Assembly: GCA_027025615.1 (NCBI GenBank)
Contig: JALVQM010000494.1
Coordinates: 1 to 8,271 of the forward strand
Direction: 5' to 3'
DNA from: Desulfobacteraceae bacterium
GTDB taxonomy: Bacteria > Desulfobacterota > Desulfobacteria > Desulfobacterales > Desulfosarcinaceae
Length of the DNA stretch: 8,271 nucleotides
This document shows positions 1-7,617 of the stretch, piece by piece; within the stretch, counting starts at the first letter, position 1; every line of letters begins with the position of its first letter. Below the pieces are notes generated by a model that was not told the origin of the DNA, did not search any database, and saw nothing but the letters and a program-made list of their open reading frames with translations. Position numbers and translations under genes: made by a program.

Positions 1-2584
1 AGCAGTGGTTAAAGAATTTTTCGGCACCAGTCAACTCTCGCAGTTCATGGACCAAACAAACCCGCTTTCTGAAACGACTCATAAACGCCGACTGAGTGCA
101 CTGGGGCCTGGTGGCCTTACCCGGGAAAGGGCCGGTTTTGAAGTGCGGGACGTTCATCCTTCCCATTATGGAAGAATTTGTCCTATTGAAACGCCTGAAG
201 GACCTAATATTGGCTTGATAGTTTCCTTGAGCACTTACGCAAGGGTGAATGATTTCGGCTTTATCGAAACTCCCTACCGGGTAGTTCGAGAAGCCACTGC
301 TTCCAAGGAAGTCAAATTTTTAAGTGCCTTTGAAGAAAAAGATCATCCTATCGCTCAGGCTAATGCTCCGCTTGATGAAAAGGGACGATTTGTAAACGAG
401 ATTGTGACCTCCCGAGTGGCCGGCGAATTCATGATGATCGAACGCGACAAAATTGAGCTGATGGATATTTCCCCCAACCAGCTTGTAAGTGTTTCTGCTT
501 CGTTGATTCCTTTCCTTGAAAATGACGACGCCAACCGAGCTTTGATGGGATCTAACATGCAACGCCAGGCAGTGCCCCTGATGAAAAGTGAGGCTCCCCT
601 GGTGGGTACTGGAATTGAAGGCGTTGTTGCCCGGGATTCCGGAGTGGCCGTCGTTGCTGATCGTGACGGCTTGGTGGTCGATGTAGATGCTTCCCGTATT
701 GTAGTCAAGCATAATCCGGATGGAAATGGTAACAAGGGGCACGTGACGATCTATAATTTATCTAAATTTGTGCGCTCTAACCAGAATACATGTTTCAACC
801 AACGTCCTATTGTACGCAAGGGACAAAAGGTTATGGCTGGCCAGGTAGTTGCCGATGGTCCGGCTACCGATCAGGGTGAATTGGCTCTGGGTAAAAATGT
901 TACCGTGGCCTTTATGCCGTGGGGTGGCTATAATTTCGAGGATTCGATCCTGGTGAGCGAACGCCTGGTGCGCGACGGGGTTTATACCTCGGTACACATC
1001 GAAGAATTTGAAATCGTGGCCCGTGATACCAAGCTTGGAAAAGAAGAAATTACCCGGGATATTCCCAACGTTGGAGAAGAAGCTCTTAAGAATCTGGATG
1101 ATAGTGGCATAATCCGCTTGGGTGCCGAAGTAAAGCAGGGAGATATCCTCGTCGGTAAAATAACCCCCAAGGGAGAGACACAGCTTTCACCCGAGGAAAA
1201 ACTATTAAGAGCCATTTTTGGAGAAAAGGCCGGTGATGTGAAAGATACCTCTCTAAGAGTTCCCCCGGGGGTGGAAGGTATCGTCATTGACGCCAAGGTG
1301 TTTTCGCGTCGTGGGACTGAAAAGGATGAGCGTACCCAGAAAATAGAGGCAGCCGAAATAGCTGGAATGGAAAAAGACCGTGACGACAGGCTAAAAATTA
1401 CAGAGTTGGTGGCCCGGGAACAATTGCTTGAGATGCTTGAAGGCCACAAAGTTGCCGCTCCGGTCAAAAAAGGTAAGAAAGTTCTGCTTGCCAAGGGTGC
1501 CCGGATAACCGCCGAGGCATTGGAAAATATCCCTATGGCGCAAATGGAAGGCGTCGTTCTGGAAGATGTCCAGTTGACCGAAAAGATGCATGATCTTTTA
1601 GAGAAATATCGACAGGAATGCGATCGTTGCCGCAGTGATTTCGAAACCCAGATAAGCCGTTTTGAACGCGGTGACGAACTGCCGCCGGGTGTAATAAAAA
1701 TGGTCAAGGTATACGTGGCTATGAAACGCAAACTTTCAGTTGGTGACAAGATGGCAGGTCGCCACGGCAACAAGGGCGTTGTCTCACGGATACTTCCGAT
1801 CGAGGATATGCCATATTTTGCAGATGGCACTCCGGTTGACATGGTTCTGAATCCACTGGGGGTTCCCAGCCGTATGAATGTAGGCCAGATCCTTGAAATA
1901 CATCTGGGAAGAGCGGCAAAGGGGCTTGGCGACCAGATAAAGCGCCTGTTGGAAGAAAAGAAAACCAAAGAACTTAGAAAAAAATTGGAGAATGTTTTTA
2001 AGGATTCGGATACCAGCCGGGTGTTGAAGCAAATGGACGATGATGAAATCGTAGAAATGGCCGAGCAATACCGGGATGGTCTGCACATGGCAACTCCGGT
2101 CTTCGATGGAGCCAAAGAAGACGAAATTAAGGAATTGCTTGCCGAAGGCGGCCTGGAAACCAGTGGCCAGGCAACGTTATACAGTGGGCATACCGGAGAG
2201 CCTTTCCACGGGAAAGTTACCGTAGGAACAATGTACATGCTCAAGTTACACCATCTGGTCGATGACAAGATCCATGCCCGATCCATTGGGCCGTATTCTC
2301 TGGTTACCCAGCAGCCCTTGGGTGGTAAAGCACAGTTTGGAGGCCAGAGACTGGGTGAAATGGAGGTTTGGGCCATGGAAGCTTACGGTGCCGCCCATGC
2401 GCTTCAGGAATTTTTGACTGTTAAATCGGACGATATGGCCGGCCGTACCCGTATGTACGAAAAAATAGTCAAGGGCCAAAACGTGCTTGAGCCCGGTCTG
2501 CCTGAATCTTTCAAAGTCTTGACCAAAGAACTTCAAGCCCTTGGACTTGACGTTACTTTGCTTGAAGAAAAGGACCTTTCGTAA
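1..2584 (+). CDS. rpoB: RNA polymerase beta subunit, 5'-truncated by window edge
   Basis: Beta subunit of DNA-dependent RNA polymerase, which with beta' forms the catalytic core. The gene enters from the left: base 1 ends a codon and the frame runs from base 2 for 860 residues to TAA at 2582-2584. The first residue matches about E. coli position 501, so roughly 500 residues lie upstream; the GTG at 5 is internal, not a start. The first 35 residues are the rifampicin cluster I region, with wild-type residues at the positions equivalent to D516, H526 and S531, so sensitivity is predicted. The acidic pair in GGYNFEDS (E313, D314) matches E. coli E813/D814. K575 and K583 (KRKLSVGDK, then MAGRHGNKG) match the active-centre lysines K1065/K1073. 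A charged helical segment at about residues 435-560 corresponds to the proteobacterial-type beta insertion. The C-terminal beta' clamp-anchoring part (GGKAQFGGQRLGEMEVWA) is intact. No frameshift was seen. rpoC follows after 54 bases, presumably co-transcribed. Confidence 0.98.
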   Translation, partial: AVVKEFFGTSQLSQFMDQTNPLSETTHKRRLSALGPGGLTRERAGFEVRDVHPSHYGRICPIETPEGPNIGLIVSLSTYARVNDFGFIETPYRVVREATASKEVKFLSAFEEKDHPIAQANAPLDEKGRFVNEIVTSRVAGEFMMIERDKIELMDISPNQLVSVSASLIPFLENDDANRALMGSNMQRQAVPLMKSEAPLVGTGIEGVVARDSGVAVVADRDGLVVDVDASRIVVKHNPDGNGNKGHVTIYNLSKFVRSNQNTCFNQRPIVRKGQKVMAGQVVADGPATDQGELALGKNVTVAFMPWGGYNFEDSILVSERLVRDGVYTSVHIEEFEIVARDTKLGKEEITRDIPNVGEEALKNLDDSGIIRLGAEVKQGDILVGKITPKGETQLSPEEKLLRAIFGEKAGDVKDTSLRVPPGVEGIVIDAKVFSRRGTEKDERTQKIEAAEIAGMEKDRDDRLKITELVAREQLLEMLEGHKVAAPVKKGKKVLLAKGARITAEALENIPMAQMEGVVLEDVQLTEKMHDLLEKYRQECDRCRSDFETQISRFERGDELPPGVIKMVKVYVAMKRKLSVGDKMAGRHGNKGVVSRILPIEDMPYFADGTPVDMVLNPLGVPSRMNVGQILEIHLGRAAKGLGDQIKRLLEEKKTKELRKKLENVFKDSDTSRVLKQMDDDEIVEMAEQYRDGLHMATPVFDGAKEDEIKELLAEGGLETSGQATLYSGHTGEPFHGKVTVGTMYMLKLHHLVDDKIHARSIGPYSLVTQQPLGGKAQFGGQRLGEMEVWAMEAYGAAHALQEFLTVKSDDMAGRTRMYEKIVKGQNVLEPGLPESFKVLTKELQALGLDVTLLEEKDLS

Positions 2585-2593
2585 ACCCAACTG

Positions 2594-2622
2594 GGGCCTG
2601 GGAATGTCCAGGATCCCTTTTT
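2594..2622 (+). terminator. Terminator-like hairpin with T5 in the rpoB-rpoC spacer
   Basis: GGG CCTGG (2594-2601) can pair with CCAGG AT CCC (2608-2617). The core is a 5-bp stem with a 6-base loop, plus three more G-C pairs across a 2-base bulge. Five T residues (2618-2622) follow immediately. This resembles a weak intrinsic terminator or attenuator just before the rpoC ribosome binding site (AAGGA, 2627-2631). It may tune the beta:beta' ratio or simply be an RNA processing or stability hairpin. It is weaker than the hairpin after rpsG, and full termination here would starve rpoC, so partial read-through is assumed. Confidence 0.45.
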
Positions 2623-2638
2623 CCGGAAGGAAATACAT

Positions 2639-5600
2639 ATGGAAACACTGTACGATTTTTTCGCCAAACCGACTGATCCTCGCCAATTCATGGGTGTCCG
2701 GCTTGCTCTGGCATCTTCAGAACAGATCAGGCAATGGTCCCATGGCGAAATCAAAAAGCCGGAGACGATTAACTACCGAACCTTTAAGCCTGAAAGAGAC
2801 GGCTTGTTTTGTGCCAAAATTTTCGGTCCTACCAAGGACTACGAGTGTAATTGCGGCAAATACAAGCGGATGAAGCATCGTGGGGTAATTTGTGAAAAAT
2901 GTGGGGTAGAAGTCATCCAGTCCAAGGTGCGCCGGGAACGGATGGGACATATTGAGCTGGCTTCACCTATTTCCCATATCTGGTTCTTGAAAAGTTTACC
3001 CAGTAAAATTGGAAACTTATTAGACCTTACCCTTAAGAACATGGAAAAGGTCCTCTACTTTGATTCCTATATAGTGATCGATCCAAAGGAAACCCCACTT
3101 GCCCGTTGTCAGCTTCTTTCCGAAGAAAAATACCGGGAAGCCATGGAGTTGTATGACGGAAAATTTGAAGCCGGTATTGGGGCCGAGGCCGTCAAGGCCT
3201 TGCTTGAATCAATTGACCTTGATGCGCTTTACAATCAATTGCGAGAAGATATCCGCAGCACCAATTCGGTGGCCAAACGACAGAAATTATCCAAGCGGAT
3301 GAAGATTGTAGATGCTTTCAGGCGCAGCGGGTTGGATCCGGCCTGGATGATAATGGATGTTATTCCCGTCCTGCCACCTGATTTGCGGCCCCTGGTACCA
3401 TTGGAGGGGGGGCGGTTTGCCACTTCTGATTTAAATGATCTTTATCGCCGTGTGATAAACCGGAATAATCGGTTAAAACGGTTGGTGGATTTAAAAGCCC
3501 CCGACATAATTGTCCGCAACGAAAAGCGCATGCTTCAGGAATCGGTTGATGTACTCTTTGACAACGGCCGCCACGGGCGGGTTATTACCGGTACCAACAA
3601 GCGTCCATTGAAATCCCTGAGCGATACCCTCAAGGGCAAACAGGGACGTTTCCGCCAGAATTTGCTTGGAAAGCGGGTCGACTATTCCGGACGTACGGTT
3701 ATTACAGTTGGTCCCAATTTGCGCCTGCACCAGTGCGGTTTGCCTAAGAAAATGGCGCTGGAATTGTTCAAGCCTTTTATTTATTACCGTCTGGAACAGA
3801 AAGGGCTTGTATCAACCGTAAAAAGTGCCAAGAAAATGGTGGAAAAAGAAGTACCCGAAGTCTGGGATACCCTGGACGAGGTTGTCAAGGAATACCCGGT
3901 AATGCTTAACCGTGCTCCGACCTTGCATCGCCTCGGTATCCAGGCATTCGAGCCAATTTTAATTGAAGGCAAAGCCATTCAATTGCATCCGCTGGTCTGC
4001 ACGGCATTCAATGCTGACTTTGACGGCGACCAGATGGCTGTCCATATTCCCCTTTCGGTTGAATCGCAGATTGAAACCCGGGTTTTGATGTTGTCGTCCA
4101 ACAACATTTTATCACCGGCCAATGGCAGTCCTATTATTGTTCCCAGTCAGGATATAGTCCTGGGCACTTACTATATGACCCGTGCCATAGATGGTCGACA
4201 GGGCGAAGGCAGGGTTTTTGCGAATCTCAACGAAGTCCGCAGCGCCTATGATAGCAGGCAGGTTGATATGCATGCCAAAATTTCGGTGCGGATAGATGGC
4301 AAGCGTTACGACACTACAGTGGGACGAATCCTGCTGTGGGAAATAATGCCCAAGGATAATTTGATGGGCTTGCGCCACTTGATGGTTGCAGATCAGGATT
4401 TGGCCCAAAAACTGCGTGAAAAGGCAGCCGCTGGGGATGATTTCATTAACCTGATCAGAGAAAATTCCATAAGCCCGGACAAGGAACTGGACGGCAATAT
4501 AGGCCTGCTTCGCAAAGATGAATTCAAGCGGATATACAACGCGGATGAAGAAGTAATCGAAGGCCTTTACAACCTGGAAGAAGGACAGGTTAGTGAGGTC
4601 ATTGCAGATGAGCAGGGATACCATGTTTTTCAAGTGATTGAAAAACGGCTTGAGATTCCTTTCGAAGCGGTCAACCGGGTAATGGATAAAGGCGCCTTGC
4701 GCGAATTGATAGATTTTGCCTACCGTAATCTTGGCCCCAAGGCTACGGTAATTTTGTCTGACCGTTTAAAGGATACAGGGTACAAGTATTCTACCAAAGG
4801 CGGTTTGTCCATATCCATTGACGACATGATTATTCCTGATGCCAAGTGGGGGATAATCAAAGAGGCCGAGCAGAAGATAGCTGAGATAGCCCGGCAGTAC
4901 AATGAAGGCTTAATAACTCAGGGCGAAAAGTACAACAAGGTAGTCGATATATGGGCTAAAGCCACCGATGACGTCGCCAATGAAATGATGGAGGCCATGA
5001 AAAGCGCTCCTGTACTGGATGAAAAGGGCAAGCCTGTTCTGGGCGATGACGGCCGGCCTTTGGTGGCTGAAAGTCTGAATCCGATTTACATGATGGCCGA
5101 TTCAGGGGCCCGTGGAAGTAAAGACCAGATGCGCCAGTTGGCTGGTATGCGGGGACTGATGGCCAAGCCTTCGGGAGAGATTATCGAAACACCGATCCAG
5201 GCCAATTTCCGGGAAGGGTTGTCTGTGTTGCAGTATTTTATCTCAACTCACGGTGCCCGCAAGGGACTTGCAGACACGGCATTGAAGACCGCCAATTCAG
5301 GTTACCTGACCAGGCGCCTGGCCGACGTTGCCCAGGATTGCACGATTACCGAGGTTGATTGCGGCACGATGGCAGGGGTAGAGGTGGAGCCCCTGATAGA
5401 AGGTGGAGAAGTAATTCAGCAACTAGGCGAAAGAATCCTTGGGCGCCATACCCTTGAAGACATTCTCGACCCCTTCACCGACAAGGTGTTGATCGAAGCC
5501 GGTACCGAAATTGATGAAAAGGCGGTTCGATTGATCGAAGATGCCGGAATCACAAAAGTTAAGATCAGGTCTGTGCTTACTTGCCAGACAAAATATGGTG

Positions 5601-7039
5601 TATGTGCAACCTGTTACGGGCGGGACCTTGCTCATGGTAACAGAGTGGAGATCGGACAGACCATCGGTATTCTGGCGGCCCAATCTATTGGCGAACCTGG
5701 AACACAGCTTACCATGCGTACATTCCATATTGGAGGTACGGCAAGTCGGAGGGTGGAACAGGCCGATATTCGCGCACGCACCGAAGGCACCATAAAGTTT
5801 ATAGATCTTAAAGTGGTCAAGAGCGCTGAAAACCATCTGGTGGTAATGAATCGGCGTGGAGGAGAGTTTGCAATAGTCGGCAAGGCCGGGCGCGAGCGTG
5901 AGCGTTTTCCCGTTATCTACGGTGCGCACATCCTGGTTGAAGATGGTAAGAAAGTAAAACCTGGCGATTTGCTGGCAACATGGGATCCTTTTACCACACC
6001 GATTATAACCGAGGTAAGCGGAACGGTAAAATTCGGAGACCTGATTCCCGGCAAGACATTACAGGAAAAAGTAGACCCGGTCACAGGAAAATCGATCCGG
6101 ACAGTTATGGAATCCAAAACAGCCGAAGAGCGCCCGCGGATTTCGATCAAAGGGCCCGATAATAAAACCGCCAAACTGCCCGGAGGATCAGGTTATGCTC
6201 GTTACACTTTGCCGGTTGAAGCAATCCTGATGGTGGAAGAAGGAGACGAGGTTTTGGCAGGCGATGTGATTGCCAAGCTGCCGCGGGCTACGACCAAAAC
6301 CAAAGACATAACCGGTGGTTTGCCCCGGGTTGCCGAATTGTTTGAAGTTCGTAAACCTAAAGATGTCGCAGTGTTGAGTGAAATTGATGGTTATGTCTCG
6401 ATCAGCAAGGCAACCCGCAAAGGTAAACAGAAGATCACTATTACACCGGCCGATGTGGGGGAAAAACGGGAATACCTGATTCCGCGTGGTAAACATATCA
6501 ATGTGTATGACGGGGATTACGTCAAGGCAGGAGAACCCCTGGTCGGAGGAGCGGCAATTCCTCAGGATATCCTGCGAATCAAGGGCGAAGTGGCCTTGGC
6601 GCGATATCTGGTGGATGAAGTCCAGGAGGTTTACCGGCTTCAGGGAGTACGGATAAATGACAAGCATATCGAGGTCATTGTCCGGCAGATGATGAGGCGG
6701 GTAAAGGTACTCGATACAGGTGATACTGATTTTATAGCCGAAGAACAGGTTGATAAAATTACGTTTGAAGAAACCAACAGGAAAGTTGTTGCCCAGGGAG
6801 GCAAACCGGCGACGGCTGAACCACTTATTCTTGGGATTACCAAGGCTTCCCTGAGTACAGACAGTTTTATCTCGGCGGCGTCTTTCCAGGAAACTACAAA
6901 GGTTTTGACGGACGCATCTATTTCGGCTGCAGTTGATTACCTGAGGGGGCTTAAGGAAAACGTAATCATGGGCCGGCTGATTCCCGCCGGAACAGGCTTG
7001 TATAAATATCAAGGGATGGAAGTGGCCCAGGTTCAATAA
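2639..7039 (+). CDS. rpoC: RNA polymerase beta' subunit with inserted parvulin-like domain
   Basis: Largest subunit of RNA polymerase (1466 aa; E. coli 1407), carrying the catalytic magnesium site. The start is fixed by AAGGA at 2627-2631, seven bases before ATG, and by the N-terminus METLYDFFAKPTDP, collinear with relatives. The first zinc site is C70, C72, C85, C88. The catalytic loop NADFDGDQ spans residues 458-465, with D460, D462 and D464 chelating Mg and numbered as in E. coli. Residues 573-671 are a foreign-looking in-frame insertion, listed separately. The secondary-channel rim helices follow at about 733-785 and the bridge helix at about 863-898. The second zinc site is C908, C982, C989, C992. 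The trigger loop (QLTMRTFHIGG, H1030 = E. coli H936) contains the usual large proteobacterial-type insertion after it (about 1037-1220). The C-terminus ends soon after LIPAGTGLYKYQG, so the long E. coli tail is missing, which is common. It is probably co-transcribed with rpoB. Confidence 0.98.
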   Translation: METLYDFFAKPTDPRQFMGVRLALASSEQIRQWSHGEIKKPETINYRTFKPERDGLFCAKIFGPTKDYECNCGKYKRMKHRGVICEKCGVEVIQSKVRRERMGHIELASPISHIWFLKSLPSKIGNLLDLTLKNMEKVLYFDSYIVIDPKETPLARCQLLSEEKYREAMELYDGKFEAGIGAEAVKALLESIDLDALYNQLREDIRSTNSVAKRQKLSKRMKIVDAFRRSGLDPAWMIMDVIPVLPPDLRPLVPLEGGRFATSDLNDLYRRVINRNNRLKRLVDLKAPDIIVRNEKRMLQESVDVLFDNGRHGRVITGTNKRPLKSLSDTLKGKQGRFRQNLLGKRVDYSGRTVITVGPNLRLHQCGLPKKMALELFKPFIYYRLEQKGLVSTVKSAKKMVEKEVPEVWDTLDEVVKEYPVMLNRAPTLHRLGIQAFEPILIEGKAIQLHPLVCTAFNADFDGDQMAVHIPLSVESQIETRVLMLSSNNILSPANGSPIIVPSQDIVLGTYYMTRAIDGRQGEGRVFANLNEVRSAYDSRQVDMHAKISVRIDGKRYDTTVGRILLWEIMPKDNLMGLRHLMVADQDLAQKLREKAAAGDDFINLIRENSISPDKELDGNIGLLRKDEFKRIYNADEEVIEGLYNLEEGQVSEVIADEQGYHVFQVIEKRLEIPFEAVNRVMDKGALRELIDFAYRNLGPKATVILSDRLKDTGYKYSTKGGLSISIDDMIIPDAKWGIIKEAEQKIAEIARQYNEGLITQGEKYNKVVDIWAKATDDVANEMMEAMKSAPVLDEKGKPVLGDDGRPLVAESLNPIYMMADSGARGSKDQMRQLAGMRGLMAKPSGEIIETPIQANFREGLSVLQYFISTHGARKGLADTALKTANSGYLTRRLADVAQDCTITEVDCGTMAGVEVEPLIEGGEVIQQLGERILGRHTLEDILDPFTDKVLIEAGTEIDEKAVRLIEDAGITKVKIRSVLTCQTKYGVCATCYGRDLAHGNRVEIGQTIGILAAQSIGEPGTQLTMRTFHIGGTASRRVEQADIRARTEGTIKFIDLKVVKSAENHLVVMNRRGGEFAIVGKAGRERERFPVIYGAHILVEDGKKVKPGDLLATWDPFTTPIITEVSGTVKFGDLIPGKTLQEKVDPVTGKSIRTVMESKTAEERPRISIKGPDNKTAKLPGGSGYARYTLPVEAILMVEEGDEVLAGDVIAKLPRATTKTKDITGGLPRVAELFEVRKPKDVAVLSEIDGYVSISKATRKGKQKITITPADVGEKREYLIPRGKHINVYDGDYVKAGEPLVGGAAIPQDILRIKGEVALARYLVDEVQEVYRLQGVRINDKHIEVIVRQMMRRVKVLDTGDTDFIAEEQVDKITFEETNRKVVAQGGKPATAEPLILGITKASLSTDSFISAASFQETTKVLTDASISAAVDYLRGLKENVIMGRLIPAGTGLYKYQGMEVAQVQ
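4355..4651 (+). other. Parvulin/PpiC-like domain inserted in beta'
   Basis: Residues 573-671 of the beta' protein have no counterpart in E. coli beta', where the flanking GRILLWEIMPK and IPFEAVNRVMDKG segments are contiguous (E. coli about 585-588). The extra 99 residues match the parvulin rotamase layout end to end. RHLMV (579-583) is the first strand with the family's first histidine (H580). A helix LAQKLREKAAAGDDFINLIRE (588-608, interrupted in most parvulins only by the G-x-D-F turn) follows. Then come SISP (610-613), DGNIGLL (618-624), and LEEGQVSEVI (646-655). Last is GYHVFQVIEKR (660-670) with the second histidine, H662. S612 replaces the frequent Cys/Asp, and the usual Q-M-V-P-x-F substrate-pocket motif is changed to DEFKRIY plus a few extra residues. 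The D657 position is normally Thr/Ser. Prolyl isomerase activity is therefore possible but not assured. The fold assignment is from my reading of motifs, not a search. Confidence 0.85.
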
Positions 7040-7100
7040 TTTTGCATAAAATACAGCTGAGCCGTAGTGTCTCCGGCGGATGAAAAAAGATTTCCAGGGG

Positions 7101-7138
7101 AAATAAAAGGCTTGACAATTTGGGCGGTTCTATATACA
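7101..7138 (+). promoter_or_regulatory. Sigma-70-type promoter candidate for rpsL-rpsG
   Basis: A perfect -35 hexamer TTGACA lies at 7112-7117. A T/A-rich -10 candidate TATACA lies at 7133-7138 with a 15-base spacer; overlapping choices are TATATA at 7131 and TACACA at 7135 (17-base spacer, poorer match). A-rich tracts AAATAAAA (7101-7108) and a run of six A (7083-7088) upstream could act as an UP element, as often seen at ribosomal promoters. The predicted start is near 7145, giving a leader of about 50 bases before rpsL. The exact -10 is uncertain because no hexamer combines good match and ideal spacing. Confidence 0.65.
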
Positions 7139-7155
7139 CAATCGCTTTTTGTGTA
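7135..7155. promoter_or_regulatory. 7-bp perfect dyad over the -10/start region
   Basis: TACACAA (7135-7141) and TTGTGTA (7149-7155) form an exact inverted repeat around a 7-base centre. It overlaps the promoter -10 region and the predicted transcription start. It could be an operator for a dimeric repressor, or, in read-through RNA, a small hairpin. No regulator is identifiable from the window. Confidence 0.45.
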
Positions 7156-7196
7156 GACGGCTCAATTTTGCTGTATCAAAGGCTCGAGAGGAAAAT

Positions 7197-7568
7197 ATGC
7201 CGACGATCAATCAGCTGGTTAGAAAAGGTAGAAAGAGAATTAAAAAGAAGACCAATACCCCGGCACTGAAAGGGGCACCCCAAAAACGGGGGGTGTGCAC
7301 AAGAGTGTATACATCTACCCCTAAAAAGCCGAATTCAGCTCTGCGTAAGGTGGCAAGGGTAAGGCTGACTACAGGTATAGAAGTCACAGCCTACATCCCC
7401 GGGATAGGTCACAATCTGCAAGAACATTCGGTGGTGCTTGTTCGTGGAGGCCGTGTCAAGGACCTGCCAGGTGTGCGATACCATATTGTACGGGGTACCT
7501 TGGATACGTTGGGGGTTGAAGACCGACGTCAGGGAAGATCCAAGTATGGCGCAAAGAAACCCAAGTAG
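7197..7568 (+). CDS. rpsL: 30S ribosomal protein S12
   Basis: Ribosomal protein S12 (123 aa, the normal length) is part of the 30S decoding centre and contributes to translational accuracy. The start is ATG at 7197, set by the universal N-terminus MPTINQLVRKGR and by AGAGGA at 7187-7192. In-frame codons as far upstream as 7149 would add residues with no family counterpart. The conserved decoding loop TPKKPNSALRK contains K43, and the second loop VKDLPGVRYH contains K88 and P91. Both sites where streptomycin-resistance changes typically occur are wild type, so sensitivity at this target is predicted. D89 is the residue that RimO methylthiolates in many bacteria. The gene is preceded by its own promoter candidate and followed after 49 bases by rpsG, the conserved start of the str operon. 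Confidence 0.98.
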   Translation: MPTINQLVRKGRKRIKKKTNTPALKGAPQKRGVCTRVYTSTPKKPNSALRKVARVRLTTGIEVTAYIPGIGHNLQEHSVVLVRGGRVKDLPGVRYHIVRGTLDTLGVEDRRQGRSKYGAKKPK

Positions 7569-7617
7569 GGGTTGCGTCGGTAGATCCATTTTATTGATAT
7601 AAATGATGGTGTAGCTT
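7569..7617 (+). other. rpsL-rpsG spacer with weak SD and three-codon mini-ORF
   Basis: The 49 bases between S12 and S7 end in a weak Shine-Dalgarno match (GGTG, 7608-7611, six bases before the ATG). A mini reading frame ATG ATG GTG TAG (7603-7614) stops three bases before the rpsG start. In E. coli the equivalent spacer is where S7 represses its own translation and where rpsG translation is coupled to rpsL. The poor ribosome binding site fits coupling here, but I could not recognise the E. coli S7-binding structure. Confidence 0.35.

Larger units (their letters stand above)
7051..7176. repeat. Split long-range inverted repeat bracketing the rpsL promoter
   Basis: ATACAGC (7051-7057) directly followed by TGAGCCGT (7058-7065) is complementary to ACGGCTCA (7157-7164) plus GCTGTAT (7170-7176). 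This gives 15 perfect pairs interrupted only by a 5-base bulge (7165-7169). The 91-base interior holds the promoter candidate and the smaller dyad. Only RNA reading through from rpoC would contain both arms; a transcript started at the local promoter would contain just the right arm. Role unknown. Confidence 0.6.

Noticed and set aside
20..120. Rifampicin-resistance changes in RpoB
   Set aside because: All positions of cluster I that I can align match the wild-type sequence at the known resistance residues.
982..2376. 464-codon open frame on the minus strand opposite rpoB
   Set aside because: It is wholly antisense to highly conserved beta sequence, its product is Ser/Arg-rich and low in complexity with no recognisable motif, as expected of a codon-bias shadow.
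4112..4633. Minus-strand open frame opposite the rpoC insertion
   Set aside because: Considered as a sign of a separate mobile gene, but it extends well into conserved beta' sequence, has no family features, and the + strand reading is continuous and motif-rich.
4355..4651. Insertion in rpoC as an intein, group I/II intron or insertion sequence
   Set aside because: It is too short for an intein with splicing blocks (no Cys/Ser start or His-Asn end at the junctions), the frame is open throughout, and there are no terminal repeats or transposase features.
5750..6300. Extra beta' sequence after the trigger loop as a novel insertion
   Set aside because: It aligns in layout with the known large trigger-loop insertion of E. 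coli-type beta' (ending in TKDITGGLPRVAELFE), so it is expected for this lineage.
6188..7036. 282-codon minus-strand open frame opposite the 3' end of rpoC
   Set aside because: Shadow of conserved beta' coding sequence; no plausible start signals or motifs.
7149..7196. N-terminal extension of S12 from an upstream alternative start
   Set aside because: The universal S12 N-terminus begins at the ATG at 7197 with a good ribosome binding site; the extra residues would come from the promoter/leader region.
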